The notes below the pieces were generated by a model. That model was not told where the DNA came from. It made no database searches and worked only from the letters and a program-made list of their open reading frames with translations. Shown in pieces: positions 17,702 through 26,698 of a stretch of DNA of 64,000 nt. The position numbers and the translations under genes are program-made. Position 1 is the stretch's first letter. The number at the start of each line of letters is the position of its first letter. The stretch covers positions 1,505,501 through 1,569,500 of the forward strand of contig NZ_CP009291.1 of the NCBI RefSeq assembly GCF_000767465.1. The letters are read 5' to 3'. This DNA comes from Novosphingobium pentaromativorans US6-1. Lineage in GTDB: Bacteria > Pseudomonadota > Alphaproteobacteria > Sphingomonadales > Sphingomonadaceae.

Positions 17702-18069
17702 CAACGAATCCTTATCTCCAGAGGTGATCGACTCACCGGCTAACCGCGAAGGAAGCCTGTAGGAAAACGAAAAGAACATCTAGAGAACATAGAGGAAGGG
17801 ACGAATCAGCTTCCTTCGGTGATTCGCGCGAATTCCGTCCGCACCAGCGCAGATCGCGGCTCGCATCGCTCAGAAGCCAGCACAGTCGGCGCTGCTCCGC
17901 GATCAGCCTGCGCGGATCCCGGCCAGCGCACCTCCCGATGTCGCTTTTTACTTGGTTGGCAGCCCCAAAATCCAGTTCCCGATTTCCTACAGCCCGCCTC
18001 CGGGGAGAGGAAAGAACATACAGCGAACGCATCGCTGACTCATGTTCAATCCCTCGAAAGGTTCCATCC
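17702..18069. promoter_or_regulatory. Divergent promoter region of regulator pair and tra operon
   Basis: This 368-bp stretch has no convincing gene. AGAACAT occurs at 17773-17779, 17784-17790 (11 bp apart, one helical turn) and 18013-18019, the last about 50 bp before traA. The repeats are candidate sites for one of the two divergently encoded HTH proteins. Confidence 0.45.
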
Positions 18070-18402
18070 ATGACCACCAAGACTGCCCTTCCGGTTCAGC
18101 AGCGCACGCCCAAACGGGCCCGTGGCCGCGACTACATTCTTCCTGCCTGCGTGGCGCTGGCCTGTGCCGGTGCCGCGTTCGCCGGCGCCGACACCACCTT
18201 CGATCCCGCGCTCACCAAGTTCACCGACTTTCTCGAAGGCTCGGGCGGCAAGATCATAACCGTGCTCAGCCTCGCAGGCGGTCTGATCGGCCTTGCCTCC
18301 GGGCGCTTCTCGCTCGGCCAGGTCGCGGTGCCGGTCGGCGTCGGGATCGGTGTCGGCACCGGCGTGCCGATCGTCACCTCGGTCGTGACCGCGGTCATCT
18401 GA
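18070..18402 (+). CDS. traA: TraA-like conjugative pilin precursor
   Basis: The product is 110 aa from ATG 18070 (AAAGG upstream). A basic N-terminus (KRARGRD) is followed by a leader-type hydrophobic stretch ending AFAGAD, then two hydrophobic segments (KIITVLSLAGGLIGLASG and VGVGIGVGTGVPIVTSVVTAVI) separated by a short polar turn. This fits a TraA/VirB2-type propilin, processed and polymerised into the F-type pilus. It is the first gene of the tra operon. Confidence 0.82.
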   Translation: MTTKTALPVQQRTPKRARGRDYILPACVALACAGAAFAGADTTFDPALTKFTDFLEGSGGKIITVLSLAGGLIGLASGRFSLGQVAVPVGVGIGVGTGVPIVTSVVTAVI

Positions 18403-18433
18403 TCAGCGGATCCGGTCACGACAGGAGGGCGGC

Positions 18434-18721
18434 ATGGCCGACAGGTACCTCGTTCCACGGCGGCTCGACGACCCGGAGCTCATCGGCTTCTGGACCATCG
18501 ACGAGTTTGCAGGGATTCTCATTCCCTTCGCCTGGGGCATTCTTTCGCAGCATATCTTCATCGGTATCGGCCTGGCCGCCGGGGCCTGGCTTGCCTTGCG
18601 GAAGGCAAAGGCACGCGGCGCCGGTTCGGCACTGGTGCATGCTGCATACTGGTACCTGCCCGGGAGCTTTCTCGGGCTGAAAGCCACGCCGCCCTCCCAC
18701 TGCCGCCTGTTGGCGGGCTGA
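18434..18721 (+). CDS. traL: TraL pilus-assembly membrane protein
   Basis: The product is 95 aa, start ATG 18434 after AGGAGG. YLVPRRLDDPELIGFWTIDE is the TraL signature (PF07178), followed by one or two membrane helices. TraL is an inner-membrane part (VirB3-like) of F-type secretion machines. Gene order traA-traL-traE supports the call. Confidence 0.92.
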   Translation: MADRYLVPRRLDDPELIGFWTIDEFAGILIPFAWGILSQHIFIGIGLAAGAWLALRKAKARGAGSALVHAAYWYLPGSFLGLKATPPSHCRLLAG

Positions 18722-18733
18722 GGGAGGCGACCC

Positions 18734-19303
18734 ATGCGAGCAGAATTCGCGCACGAACAGGCGCAGACCTACCTGCGGCAACGCAACCGCTTTGCCGTGC
18801 TGGCAGGTGTCCTGGGCCTGACCACGCTGGTTAGCCTCGGCGCCGCGGTCACCCGCGACGAGCACGTTGTGCTGGTGCCGATCACCGCCGAGCGGATCGC
18901 CGTCTCGAGCGGCGGGATCGACGCGCCTTATCTCGAGCTCGTCACCCGCGACACGGCGCTGATGCTCCTCAACCGGGCACCCGAAAGCCTCGACTACTGG
19001 ATGGCGAACATCCTGAAGCTCGCCGATCCCGCCGCGCACGGCCGCCTTAAGGCCGAGCTCGTCAGAATCGTCGAGGAGCAGCGCGGCTCGGACATCAGCC
19101 AGGCCTTCGTGATCGCGGAAATGCATGTCGATCCCAAGAACCTGACCTCGACCGTCACCGGCACGCTCAAGACCTTTGTCGGCGCGCAAGTGATCGCGAG
19201 CCAGCGCCGCTCCTTCCGTTTCCGCTGGTCGAAGCGTGGTCTCAGCCTCGCGCTCGCCGGCTTCGAGCAACTTCCCACCGACAAGGAGGAACCCGGCCAA
19301 TGA
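18734..19303 (+). CDS. traE: TraE (VirB8-like) mating-pair formation protein
   Basis: The product is 189 aa with an N-terminal membrane anchor (about 21-41) and a periplasmic domain that includes YLELVTRDTALMLLNRAPES and the late VTGTLKTFVGAQVI typical of TraE (PF05309). It is an assembly-core component bridging inner membrane and periplasm. It overlaps traK by 4 bp. Confidence 0.92.
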   Translation: MRAEFAHEQAQTYLRQRNRFAVLAGVLGLTTLVSLGAAVTRDEHVVLVPITAERIAVSSGGIDAPYLELVTRDTALMLLNRAPESLDYWMANILKLADPAAHGRLKAELVRIVEEQRGSDISQAFVIAEMHVDPKNLTSTVTGTLKTFVGAQVIASQRRSFRFRWSKRGLSLALAGFEQLPTDKEEPGQ

Positions 19304-20115
19304 GTCTTCTCCCATCTCCCTTCGCTGCTGCGCTTGCCGGAACCGGCCTTGCCTGTTTCGCGATCGGCGCGACAAGGCGCCCCGATCCAGGGCTCAAGCT
19401 GACCGGCCTCGCCGTACTCGCCTTCGCGCTCGCGCCGGTCCCGGCGCATGCCGATCAGTTCGTCGAAGCCGCTGACAATGCGACCATCGACTGCGAGCTC
19501 GCTCGCGGCGAACTCACCCGGATTGCGCTCATCGATGATGGCTTTGCCAATGTCTCGAAGATCGCGAGCGGATTTCCCTACAACGATTTCCAGGTGACCC
19601 ATGAGCCGGTGCGCGGAGACATCTATATCTCCGTGCCCCCGCAATTTGCGGCAGGTCGGGTCAGCTTCTTTGCGACCAGCAAGGCGGGCTACGTCTACAA
19701 GTTTGCCTGCCGTCTCGGCGGCGAGGAAGCGACCCAGCTCTTCATCACCAATCCCGCGCTCGCTAAAGCCGCGGCTAACGAATGGGAGACCGAGACCGGA
19801 CCCGAGGACGCTGCGATCCGCCTGATCGAGGCGATGGCGAGCGATGCAGTCCTGCCCGGGTTCACTGCCCGCGCCGAACTTTCGGCTCCGCGCCGCACCG
19901 GCGGGATCGAGGTCCAGCTGGTCGCCGAATACCAGGGCGATGAACTCACCGGACAGCGCTTCCTCGTACGCAACCTCGGCCAGGAGAGCCTTGCGCTTGG
20001 CTCCGAGCGCGAAGGTCCCGCAGGCGCGCTCGCCTTCGCCTATGGCCGAGATGCACTCGCTCCCGGTGAAGCGACCAGTGCCTTCCTTGTCTTTGCCAAG
20101 GGAGGGCTCGACTGA
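19300..20115 (+). CDS. traK: TraK (VirB9/secretin-like) protein
   Basis: The product is 271 aa. A hydrophobic leader (up to about 50, ending AHADQ) precedes a beta-rich periplasmic domain (ELTRIALIDDGFANVSKIAS, ISVPPQFAAGRVSFFATSKAG). The C-terminal part ends with a domain typical of TraK (PF06586). It forms the outer-membrane ring with TraV and TraB. It starts in ATGA overlap with traE and ends sharing a base with traB. Confidence 0.9.
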   Translation: MSLLPSPFAAALAGTGLACFAIGATRRPDPGLKLTGLAVLAFALAPVPAHADQFVEAADNATIDCELARGELTRIALIDDGFANVSKIASGFPYNDFQVTHEPVRGDIYISVPPQFAAGRVSFFATSKAGYVYKFACRLGGEEATQLFITNPALAKAAANEWETETGPEDAAIRLIEAMASDAVLPGFTARAELSAPRRTGGIEVQLVAEYQGDELTGQRFLVRNLGQESLALGSEREGPAGALAFAYGRDALAPGEATSAFLVFAKGGLD

Positions 20116-21431
20116 TGGCCGAGGCAACACAGAAAGACGCCGAAAAGAGGCCTTTGCCGGGCTCGCCGGAAGCGCGCGAAAGCGGACGGCGCAACCTCAA
20201 TTCGCAAATCGCGCAGCGCCAGAAGATGCTGCTCGCCGGGATCGGGGCCATCGCGCTCATCGGCGGCGGGATGTTCATCTTCGGCGGCGATGGCGACGAG
20301 GGCGGCAGTGATGCCAATGGTGCGGCGACGATCGACACCGGCGGCCTCGTCAATCGCAACCTATCACAGCGCGAGTTCGTCGCGAGCTACGGCAACCGGC
20401 TCGATGCACAGGGCCGCGCGATCAAGGATCTGCAGCAATCGCAGCTACCGCGACCCGAGATCGAGCAAGAGCTCGAAGCGCTGCGCAGCGAGAACGCGCA
20501 GATGCGCTCCGACGGCCAGGCAGCGATCGACGCGATCTCGACCGAGAATGCCAATTTGCGTTCACAGCTCAGCGACGCTGCGAAAGCGCCTGCAACCGCG
20601 CCGCCGCTGCCACCACCACCGGCCTATGGTCCCGGCGTGGGAACGGGTGGGGCTGTCCAGCCACCGCAAGGAGCGCCGGAAGCGCAGGGCGGACAGCTCA
20701 GCCTGATGAGTTTCAGCGCTGAGCCGGGCAAGGACGGCAAGCCGCGCGCGGCAGAGACTGCGCCAGCTTTGCTGCTCGAAGCGAGCCGCGATTACCTGCC
20801 TCCCAACAGCTACGCACCGGCAACGGTCATCGTGGGTGTCGACGCCTCGACCGGCGTTGCCAGCCAGAGCGATCCGCTTCCCGTGGTGCTGAGGATCACC
20901 GGTCCGGCCCGCTCGGTCATGCGCGGCAACAAACTGCTCACCACCGATATCACCGGCTGCCTCGTCAATGGCGCGGCGCGCGGCGATCTCTCGGCCGAGA
21001 AGGTCTACGTCAAGCTGGTGCGCATGACCTGCGCGCAACCCGGTGGGCGCTTCGCGGTCAGCGAGGTCAAGGGGTTCATCTCCTTCGCCGGAAAGTCGGG
21101 CGTGCGCGGCCGCGTGGTCAGCCGCGAAGGCAGCCTTGTCAGCCAAGCGCTGCTGGCCGGGATTGTCGGCGGCTTCGGCCGCGGATTCTCAGCCAACGCA
21201 AACGGCATCTTTACCGGCCAGGTCGGCGCCAACGGTCAGCGCGAGGCGCTGTCGCCGACCGACATCCTCGCCGGTGGCTTTGGCCAGGGTGCCGGCGAAG
21301 CCGCCGACACCGTCAGCCGATACCTCATCGAACGCGCCGAACAATACCAACCCGTCGTCGAGATGCCGACCGGCATCGAGGTCGAGATCGTCTTTCTCGA
21401 CGGCGTCCACGTCAGGAGCCCCTCCAAATGA
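20115..21431 (+). CDS. traB: TraB (VirB10-like) core-complex protein
   Basis: The product is 438 aa. It has a cytoplasmic N-terminus, one membrane helix (about 37-56), a coiled-coil stretch (about 110-155, EIEQELEALRSENAQM), a Pro-rich spacer (PLPPPPAYGPG) and the beta-barrel domain of VirB10/TrbI type (YLPPNSYAPATVIVGVDAST ... SEVKGFISFAGKSGVRGRVV). It spans the periplasm as the scaffold of the transfer channel. Confidence 0.93.
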   Translation: MAEATQKDAEKRPLPGSPEARESGRRNLNSQIAQRQKMLLAGIGAIALIGGGMFIFGGDGDEGGSDANGAATIDTGGLVNRNLSQREFVASYGNRLDAQGRAIKDLQQSQLPRPEIEQELEALRSENAQMRSDGQAAIDAISTENANLRSQLSDAAKAPATAPPLPPPPAYGPGVGTGGAVQPPQGAPEAQGGQLSLMSFSAEPGKDGKPRAAETAPALLLEASRDYLPPNSYAPATVIVGVDASTGVASQSDPLPVVLRITGPARSVMRGNKLLTTDITGCLVNGAARGDLSAEKVYVKLVRMTCAQPGGRFAVSEVKGFISFAGKSGVRGRVVSREGSLVSQALLAGIVGGFGRGFSANANGIFTGQVGANGQREALSPTDILAGGFGQGAGEAADTVSRYLIERAEQYQPVVEMPTGIEVEIVFLDGVHVRSPSK

Positions 21432-22300
21432 ACTACAATGACCACCGGCCGGGCCTGAAGGCCCGCGCCGCCCACCTTGCCCTTGCCCTCTCGAGCGCCG
21501 CCGCCGTGCTGACGCTCGGCGTCTCTGCCGTCACCGCTATGCCTGCGAGCGCTGCGGGCATGGCGAGTGATGTCGCGCAGGCACTGAAACTGCGGCTGCC
21601 CAAGACCCCGATCGATGCGATCAGCTGCGACACGCTGGGCCCCTGGTGCGAAGTCGTCTCGGGCGACACGCTGTTCTACATCGACGAGACCGCCCGCTAT
21701 CTCTTCGTGGGCCGTCTCTACGACATGGAAGAGCGGCGCGACGTGACCGCCGCCCGCCTGCTCGAACTCAATCCCGACCTGCTTGCAACCGGTGCGGCAC
21801 GCGTAGCGAGCGATCCGCCGGCGGGACGCGACGAAGCGCCTGTGCAGGCGGCCGCCAGCCATGTCGACCTCTCGTCGCTTCCGGCTGCCGGCGCGATCCA
21901 TTGGGGCAACCCTGAGGGCGAACGCCTGGTCGTCTTCTCGGATTTCCAGTGCGGCTACTGCCAGCGCCTGACCGCTGAACTCGCCAAAGCCAAGGTCCAG
22001 GTCGAAGAGCGACCGATCTCGATCTTTGGCGCGGCGAGCCGCAAGATTTCCGAGGCCGTGCTGTGTGCCAAGGATCCGGCAAAGGCACTCCATGCAGCCT
22101 ACGCCGGCCAGGCTCCGGCGACCGGCAAGACCTGCAAGGACGCCAAGGCACTCGATGCCAACGAAGCCTTTGCAAAGGCCAACGGGTTTGCCGGAACTCC
22201 GGTCATCGTGCGCGCCCGCGATGGGGCGGTGCTTCATGGTTACCGCGATGCCGTGGCGATCCGCCGCTTCGTCGCCGAGGGCAAGGGAGAGGCGCAATGA
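21428..22300 (+). CDS. DsbC-like thiol:disulfide isomerase of the tra operon
   Basis: The product is 290 aa with a signal peptide (about 15-43). A DsbC-like N-terminal dimerisation region (PIDAISCDTLGPWCEVVSGDTLFYIDETARYLFVGRLYD) is followed by a thioredoxin fold with CGYC at residues 175-178 and the cis-Pro loop AGTPV. It probably forms or shuffles disulfides in Cys-rich TraN, TraU and TraH. Two extra cysteines occur in the N-terminal domain. It overlaps traB and traV. Confidence 0.9.
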   Translation: MNYNDHRPGLKARAAHLALALSSAAAVLTLGVSAVTAMPASAAGMASDVAQALKLRLPKTPIDAISCDTLGPWCEVVSGDTLFYIDETARYLFVGRLYDMEERRDVTAARLLELNPDLLATGAARVASDPPAGRDEAPVQAAASHVDLSSLPAAGAIHWGNPEGERLVVFSDFQCGYCQRLTAELAKAKVQVEERPISIFGAASRKISEAVLCAKDPAKALHAAYAGQAPATGKTCKDAKALDANEAFAKANGFAGTPVIVRARDGAVLHGYRDAVAIRRFVAEGKGEAQ

Positions 22301-22884
22301 GCCGGCTCCCGATCCTTCGCGCCGTGGTGCTCGCTGCGCCGCTCCTTTTGGCCAGTGGCTGCGCCAGCCTTGGCGGCAACGTCAAAGGCAGCTTTGCCTG
22401 CCGCGCTCCCGAAGGGACCTGCGCGCCGACTTCCTCGATCGATGCCGGGGCGACCGGTATCGAAAAGGCTGACACGGTTGACGCGCATCGGACGGTGCCC
22501 CCGACCGGCGAAGCGGTTCGCCGCCTGCAGGTCGTGCTGACGCCTTACCGTGACGCGGCGGGCCGGGACCATGAGGCGCGCGTCGTTCACCTGACGCTGC
22601 CCGAGCAGGCAGGGACAGGCTGGCGCGCGCCGCAGGGCCGCCGCGAAGTCCTGCGCTCGCTGGCATCGACCATTGCCGCGACGCGCGAGAGCAACCCCGC
22701 AATCGATTTCCAACCGCCAAAAACCCAAGAGGCAGACACATTGCCGGAACAGCTGTTCATCCCCTCGCAGCCCGTTCCGGCGATGCCCGGCGCTGACGCG
22801 CCGGAACCCGGGGGACCTGGCTCGTTTTCCCCTCCCCGCGAGCCGGTCCCCCACCCTGACATGACCGAAGGAGAGAGCCGGTGA
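22297..22884 (+). CDS. traV: TraV outer-membrane lipoprotein
   Basis: The product is 195 aa from ATG 22297 (ATGA overlap with the DsbC-like gene). The lipobox LASGC is followed by GGNVKGSFACRAPEGTCAP, the paired-cysteine segment of TraV (PF09676). The rest is Pro-rich and hydrophilic. It anchors the TraK/TraB ring to the outer membrane (VirB7-like). It ends in GTGA overlap with traC. Confidence 0.9.
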   Translation: MSRLPILRAVVLAAPLLLASGCASLGGNVKGSFACRAPEGTCAPTSSIDAGATGIEKADTVDAHRTVPPTGEAVRRLQVVLTPYRDAAGRDHEARVVHLTLPEQAGTGWRAPQGRREVLRSLASTIAATRESNPAIDFQPPKTQEADTLPEQLFIPSQPVPAMPGADAPEPGGPGSFSPPREPVPHPDMTEGESR

Positions 22885-25424
22885 CGCTATCCCTTGCTGC
22901 CGCGCGCGACGCACTCTCGCGGGGCCTGTTTGCCGACACGGCACGCCCCGAGAAGCCGCAGTCGCATTTCGGGCTCGACATGCTTTCGGACTGGCTACCC
23001 TACCGGGTCTATGACGAGGGGGCGAAGCTCTACCGCAACGCCCGCTCCAAAGGGTTCGTGCTCGAAGTCACCCCGCTGATCGGGGCCGACGAGCGGACCG
23101 GCGAGATCCTCGGTCAGTTCTTCTCCGAAGGCCTGCCGCAGGGCGCCTGCCTCCAGGTCCTGAACTTCGCATCTCCGCGGATCGGCAGCGTGGTCGGCCC
23201 CTGGTTCGCTCCGCGCTACGAGCAGGGCGGGATCTACGAGGCCATCGCCAGGGCGCGCACCAGACGCCTTTACGATCTCGTCTGGAGCTCGGGCTCGGCG
23301 CATGCGCCCTTCCATGCCCGCAACGTCCGGCTGATCGTCTCGCTCGGCGTGCCGGTGCCCGGCAGTGTGACCGATGCCGAACTCTCCGAATGCCGCGAAG
23401 GGCTGATGGGCATGCTCCATTCGCTCGGACTGCACGCGCAAGACCTGCGCCCGGGCGGGCTGCTGGCACTCATCGACGAGCTTACCTCGCCGACCACCGC
23501 GCACGAGACCGACATCCATGCGTGGAACCCGCACGATACGCTCGATGTCCAGGCGATCCGCCGCGACATCGAGCTCGAGGTCGGCGACGATCGCCTGATC
23601 CTCAGGACCGAGCGCTTTCGCGAGACGGGCCGCGACGAGGAGGGCAATCCCGAGGTCGGCGAATGCTATCCCGACCATTTCGACGTGCGCCACTATGCCG
23701 TGCGCTCTACCCCTGAACGCTGGGCGCCGTGGGAATGCGCGCGGCTCATCGGCGACATGTTCACCGACAAGCTGCGCTTCCCCTGTCCGACGGCGACCAT
23801 GCTGTGCCTCGTCTACCCCGACCAGGAAGCCGCCTCAGCGCGCGCGGGCTTCAAGTTCATGCGCACGACCAGCCTCAGCCAGACCAAGAGCGCGCGTTTC
23901 TTGCCCAAGCTCGCCGAACAGTCGGCCGAATGGCGCCACGTCCAGGCCGAACTCCACGCCGGCAAGAAGCTCGTCAAGCTGTTCTACGGGCTCACCAGCA
24001 TCTCGCCGCTCGGCCAGGGCGACGCGCACGAACGCATCATCAAGGCGATCTACAAGGCAGCCGGATGGGACCTTGCCGACGAGCGCTTCCTCCAGCTGCA
24101 GGGCCTCGTCGCTGCCTTTCCCCTGAGTCTGGCCGATGGCCTCGCCGACGACATGGCGCGGCTAAAGCGCCTCAAGACCATGCTCTCGACGACAGCGGCA
24201 CATATCGCGCCAATGCAGGGGGAATATCTCGGCGGCGTGATCCCGCACCTCCTGCTCGTTGGCCGCCGCGGCCAGCCCTTTTGGTGGTCGCCGTTCGAAA
24301 ACACTGCCGGCAATCACAATATCGCGATCTGCGGCAAGTCGGGCTCGGGCAAGTCGGTGCTGCTGCAGGAGCTCTGCGCCGCCTTGCGCGGTGCCGGCGC
24401 CAAGGTCGTGGTGATCGACGACGGGCGCAGTTTCGAGCATTCGGTCAAACTGCAGGGCGGACGCTTCGTCGAGTTCACGCTCGCCTCGGGCTTCTCGCTG
24501 AACCCCTTCTCGATGGTCGATGATGCCCGCGCGCACGAAGACGAGGATTACCGCCTCGACTGCTTTGCCATGATCAAAGCGATTGTCGGCCAGATGGCGC
24601 GTCCGGGTACCGCGCCGAGCGACACCGAACGCGGACTGATCGACCGGGCCGTAACCGCGACCTGGGAAGCCCTGGGAAGCGGCGCATCGGTCGACGATGT
24701 CGCGCATGCGCTCCATGGCTCGGAGAGCGAGGCGGGCCGCGATCTGGCCACCGCGATCGCGCCTTTCTGCCGCGGCGGCAGCTATGGCGGGTTCTTTGCA
24801 GGCAAGGCGAGCTTCGCACTCGACGATGACTTTACCGTCTTCGAGATGAGCGACCTTGCAAGCCGCGAGGAACTGCGCAGCGTCGTCCTCTCGGCGATCA
24901 TGTTCATGACCAGCCAGGCGATGACGCGCTCGTCGCGAGCAACCAAGAAGCTGCTGCTGATCGACGAGGCCTGGGCCATGCTCAAGGGCGGGTCGATGGG
25001 CGAGTTCGTCGAGACCTATGCCCGCACTGCCCGCAAGTACGGCGGCGCGCTCGCCACCGCGACCCAGTCCCTCAATGACTATTACAAGTCTGATGGCGCG
25101 CGCGCCGCGCTCGAGAATAGCGACTGGATGCTGGTACTTCAGCAGAAGGCCGAGACGATCGCCGATTTCAGGGCGAACGCGCGGCTCGACATGGACGACC
25201 GCACCGAGACCCTGATCCGCAGCCTCAAGCGTTCGGGGACCGAGTACAGCGAGGTCTTCATCAAGGGCCCCGAGACCGAGGCGGTCGGCCGGCTCGTGCT
25301 CGATCCCTTCTCGGCGACAATCTACTCCTCCGATCCCGACACCTATGCCGCTATCCAGGACTGCGAGCGGCGCGGGCACAGCCTCGCCGATGCTATCCGC
25401 ATCGTGGCGGGAGGCGGACAATGA
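22881..25424 (+). CDS. traC: TraC (VirB4-like) transfer ATPase
   Basis: The product is 847 aa, start GTG 22881. The N-terminal TraC-specific domain (FGLDMLSDWLPYRVYDEG) is followed by a P-loop ATPase with Walker A GKSGSGKS near residue 486 and Walker B LLLIDEAW near 694. It powers pilus assembly and substrate transport at the cytoplasmic base. Length matches F TraC (about 875). It overlaps its neighbours at both ends. Confidence 0.96.
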   Translation: MTLSLAAARDALSRGLFADTARPEKPQSHFGLDMLSDWLPYRVYDEGAKLYRNARSKGFVLEVTPLIGADERTGEILGQFFSEGLPQGACLQVLNFASPRIGSVVGPWFAPRYEQGGIYEAIARARTRRLYDLVWSSGSAHAPFHARNVRLIVSLGVPVPGSVTDAELSECREGLMGMLHSLGLHAQDLRPGGLLALIDELTSPTTAHETDIHAWNPHDTLDVQAIRRDIELEVGDDRLILRTERFRETGRDEEGNPEVGECYPDHFDVRHYAVRSTPERWAPWECARLIGDMFTDKLRFPCPTATMLCLVYPDQEAASARAGFKFMRTTSLSQTKSARFLPKLAEQSAEWRHVQAELHAGKKLVKLFYGLTSISPLGQGDAHERIIKAIYKAAGWDLADERFLQLQGLVAAFPLSLADGLADDMARLKRLKTMLSTTAAHIAPMQGEYLGGVIPHLLLVGRRGQPFWWSPFENTAGNHNIAICGKSGSGKSVLLQELCAALRGAGAKVVVIDDGRSFEHSVKLQGGRFVEFTLASGFSLNPFSMVDDARAHEDEDYRLDCFAMIKAIVGQMARPGTAPSDTERGLIDRAVTATWEALGSGASVDDVAHALHGSESEAGRDLATAIAPFCRGGSYGGFFAGKASFALDDDFTVFEMSDLASREELRSVVLSAIMFMTSQAMTRSSRATKKLLLIDEAWAMLKGGSMGEFVETYARTARKYGGALATATQSLNDYYKSDGARAALENSDWMLVLQQKAETIADFRANARLDMDDRTETLIRSLKRSGTEYSEVFIKGPETEAVGRLVLDPFSATIYSSDPDTYAAIQDCERRGHSLADAIRIVAGGGQ

Positions 25425-25801
25425 TGGTCTCGCATCTCGTCGACCGGACCCCTCCGGCCAACCTCCGCAGCCTGCTGCCGTTTCTGCAAGGGAGCTGCTT
25501 CGTCCTCATCGAGACCGCGCGCTTTGCCGCGACTTCGTTGCTGATCGTGCTGGGATTGCCGCTTGCGCTGTTCCTGTTCGTTGCGGGCTGGGATCTTGGC
25601 GGCCTCTTCACCCAGCTCGCCAATCTGTCGGACCGCTACCTCGAAGCCGACGGGCTGCGCCGCAGCCTGTTCAGCCAGGACCTCAAGGGCTGCTTCCTCG
25701 TCCTCGCTGGCGCGGTGACGCTGTTTCGCATGCCGCGCTTCCTGAAGCGCCTCGCAGCCGATCTCGAGAACCATCCGGCCCGGGAGACAAACCATGACTG
25801 A
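25421..25801 (+). CDS. Small membrane protein of unknown function in tra operon
   Basis: The product is 126 aa. Two hydrophobic segments (about 32-59 and 88-104) flank a polar region (LSDRYLEADGLRRSLFSQDL). No family is recognised. It overlaps traC (ATGA) and trbI (8 bp), so it is translated as part of the operon. A role in pilus assembly or channel formation is inferred from position only. It occupies a slot where F plasmid has other small tra/trb genes. Confidence 0.7.
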   Translation: MMVSHLVDRTPPANLRSLLPFLQGSCFVLIETARFAATSLLIVLGLPLALFLFVAGWDLGGLFTQLANLSDRYLEADGLRRSLFSQDLKGCFLVLAGAVTLFRMPRFLKRLAADLENHPARETNHD

Positions 25802-26180
25802 CACGCGCAGACTAGCGTCCTTCAATCGCACGCTATTGGCCAGAATTCTGGGCGTGCTCGCGCTCGCGGCCGCACTGCTCTGGGCAGCTTGGATCAGCCG
25901 CGAGCTGTCCGAGCCGCGCCAGCAGATCGTCACCGTCCGGCTTGCCGAGACCATCGCGGCTTTCGTCGATGCCGAAGCGCGCGGGGCACAGGATCCCGAA
26001 GCCAGCCAGGCGCGCGTGCTCGCCTTCCTCCAAGCGTCCGAGCGTGCCGTTGCAGAAATGGGGACCGATGGCCGCGTGGTGCTGGTCGGCGAAGCGGTGC
26101 TCGCGGGCGATGCCCCCGATGCCACCGACGAACTGCGCATGCGGATCGACCGTCAGCTTGGTCAGGGAGGCGGTCAGTGA
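25794..26180 (+). CDS. trbI: TrbI-like F-type transfer protein
   Basis: The product is 128 aa: a single membrane helix (about 18-34), then a periplasmic segment including RQQIVTVRLAETIAAFVDAEA and FLQASERAVAEMG, the pattern of F-type TrbI (PF09677), which in F affects pilus extension and retraction. Location between traC and traW matches F gene order. Confidence 0.8.
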   Translation: MTDTRRLASFNRTLLARILGVLALAAALLWAAWISRELSEPRQQIVTVRLAETIAAFVDAEARGAQDPEASQARVLAFLQASERAVAEMGTDGRVVLVGEAVLAGDAPDATDELRMRIDRQLGQGGGQ

Positions 26181-26698
26181 CGCACTTTGCCTCTCGTCTT
26201 GTCCGCACGATTAAACGGCCGCTCGTCCTGACCGGACTGGTGTTGTTGCCGCTCGGATGGGGCGCGGTCGACGCATTCGCAAAGGACCACGCCTTCCTCA
26301 TCAACGCCAGCCCGAGCCTGCCCAACTGGGCGTTCTGGCTCGACAAGCATGCGCGGATCGAACGCGGCAGCCTGATCTTCTTCGAGCCGCCGGCAAGCAG
26401 GCTCGTCGAAGTGCATTTCGGGAACGGCGCGCAGCTCTTCGGCAAACGGGTGCTGGGCGTGCCGGGCGATGTCGTGAGCCACCGCGGTCACGAGGTCTTC
26501 ATCAACGGTCGCAAGGTCGCCGCGCGGCTCAATGAGACCCGTCTCGGCATTGCGCTACACAAAGGCCCCGAAGGCCCGATCCCCGACGGCTGCTTCTACA
26601 CCGGGACCAGCCATCCCCGCGGCCTCGACAGCCGCTACGCCGAGATCGGCTTCGTCTGCCGCGGCCAGATCCTCGGCAGCGGGAGAGCGATCCTGTGA
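26177..26698 (+). CDS. TraF-type S26 signal peptidase
   Basis: The product is 173 aa, start GTG 26177 (GTGA overlap). An N-terminal membrane helix precedes NASPSLPNWAFW, whose Ser47 in SLP is the expected nucleophile. Lys90 in GKRVLGVPGD is the general base. This is a conjugative (RP4 TraF/S26C-type) peptidase, likely maturing the pilin. It is unrelated to the F-type TraF at 33042. Confidence 0.9.
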   Translation: MTHFASRLVRTIKRPLVLTGLVLLPLGWGAVDAFAKDHAFLINASPSLPNWAFWLDKHARIERGSLIFFEPPASRLVEVHFGNGAQLFGKRVLGVPGDVVSHRGHEVFINGRKVAARLNETRLGIALHKGPEGPIPDGCFYTGTSHPRGLDSRYAEIGFVCRGQILGSGRAIL

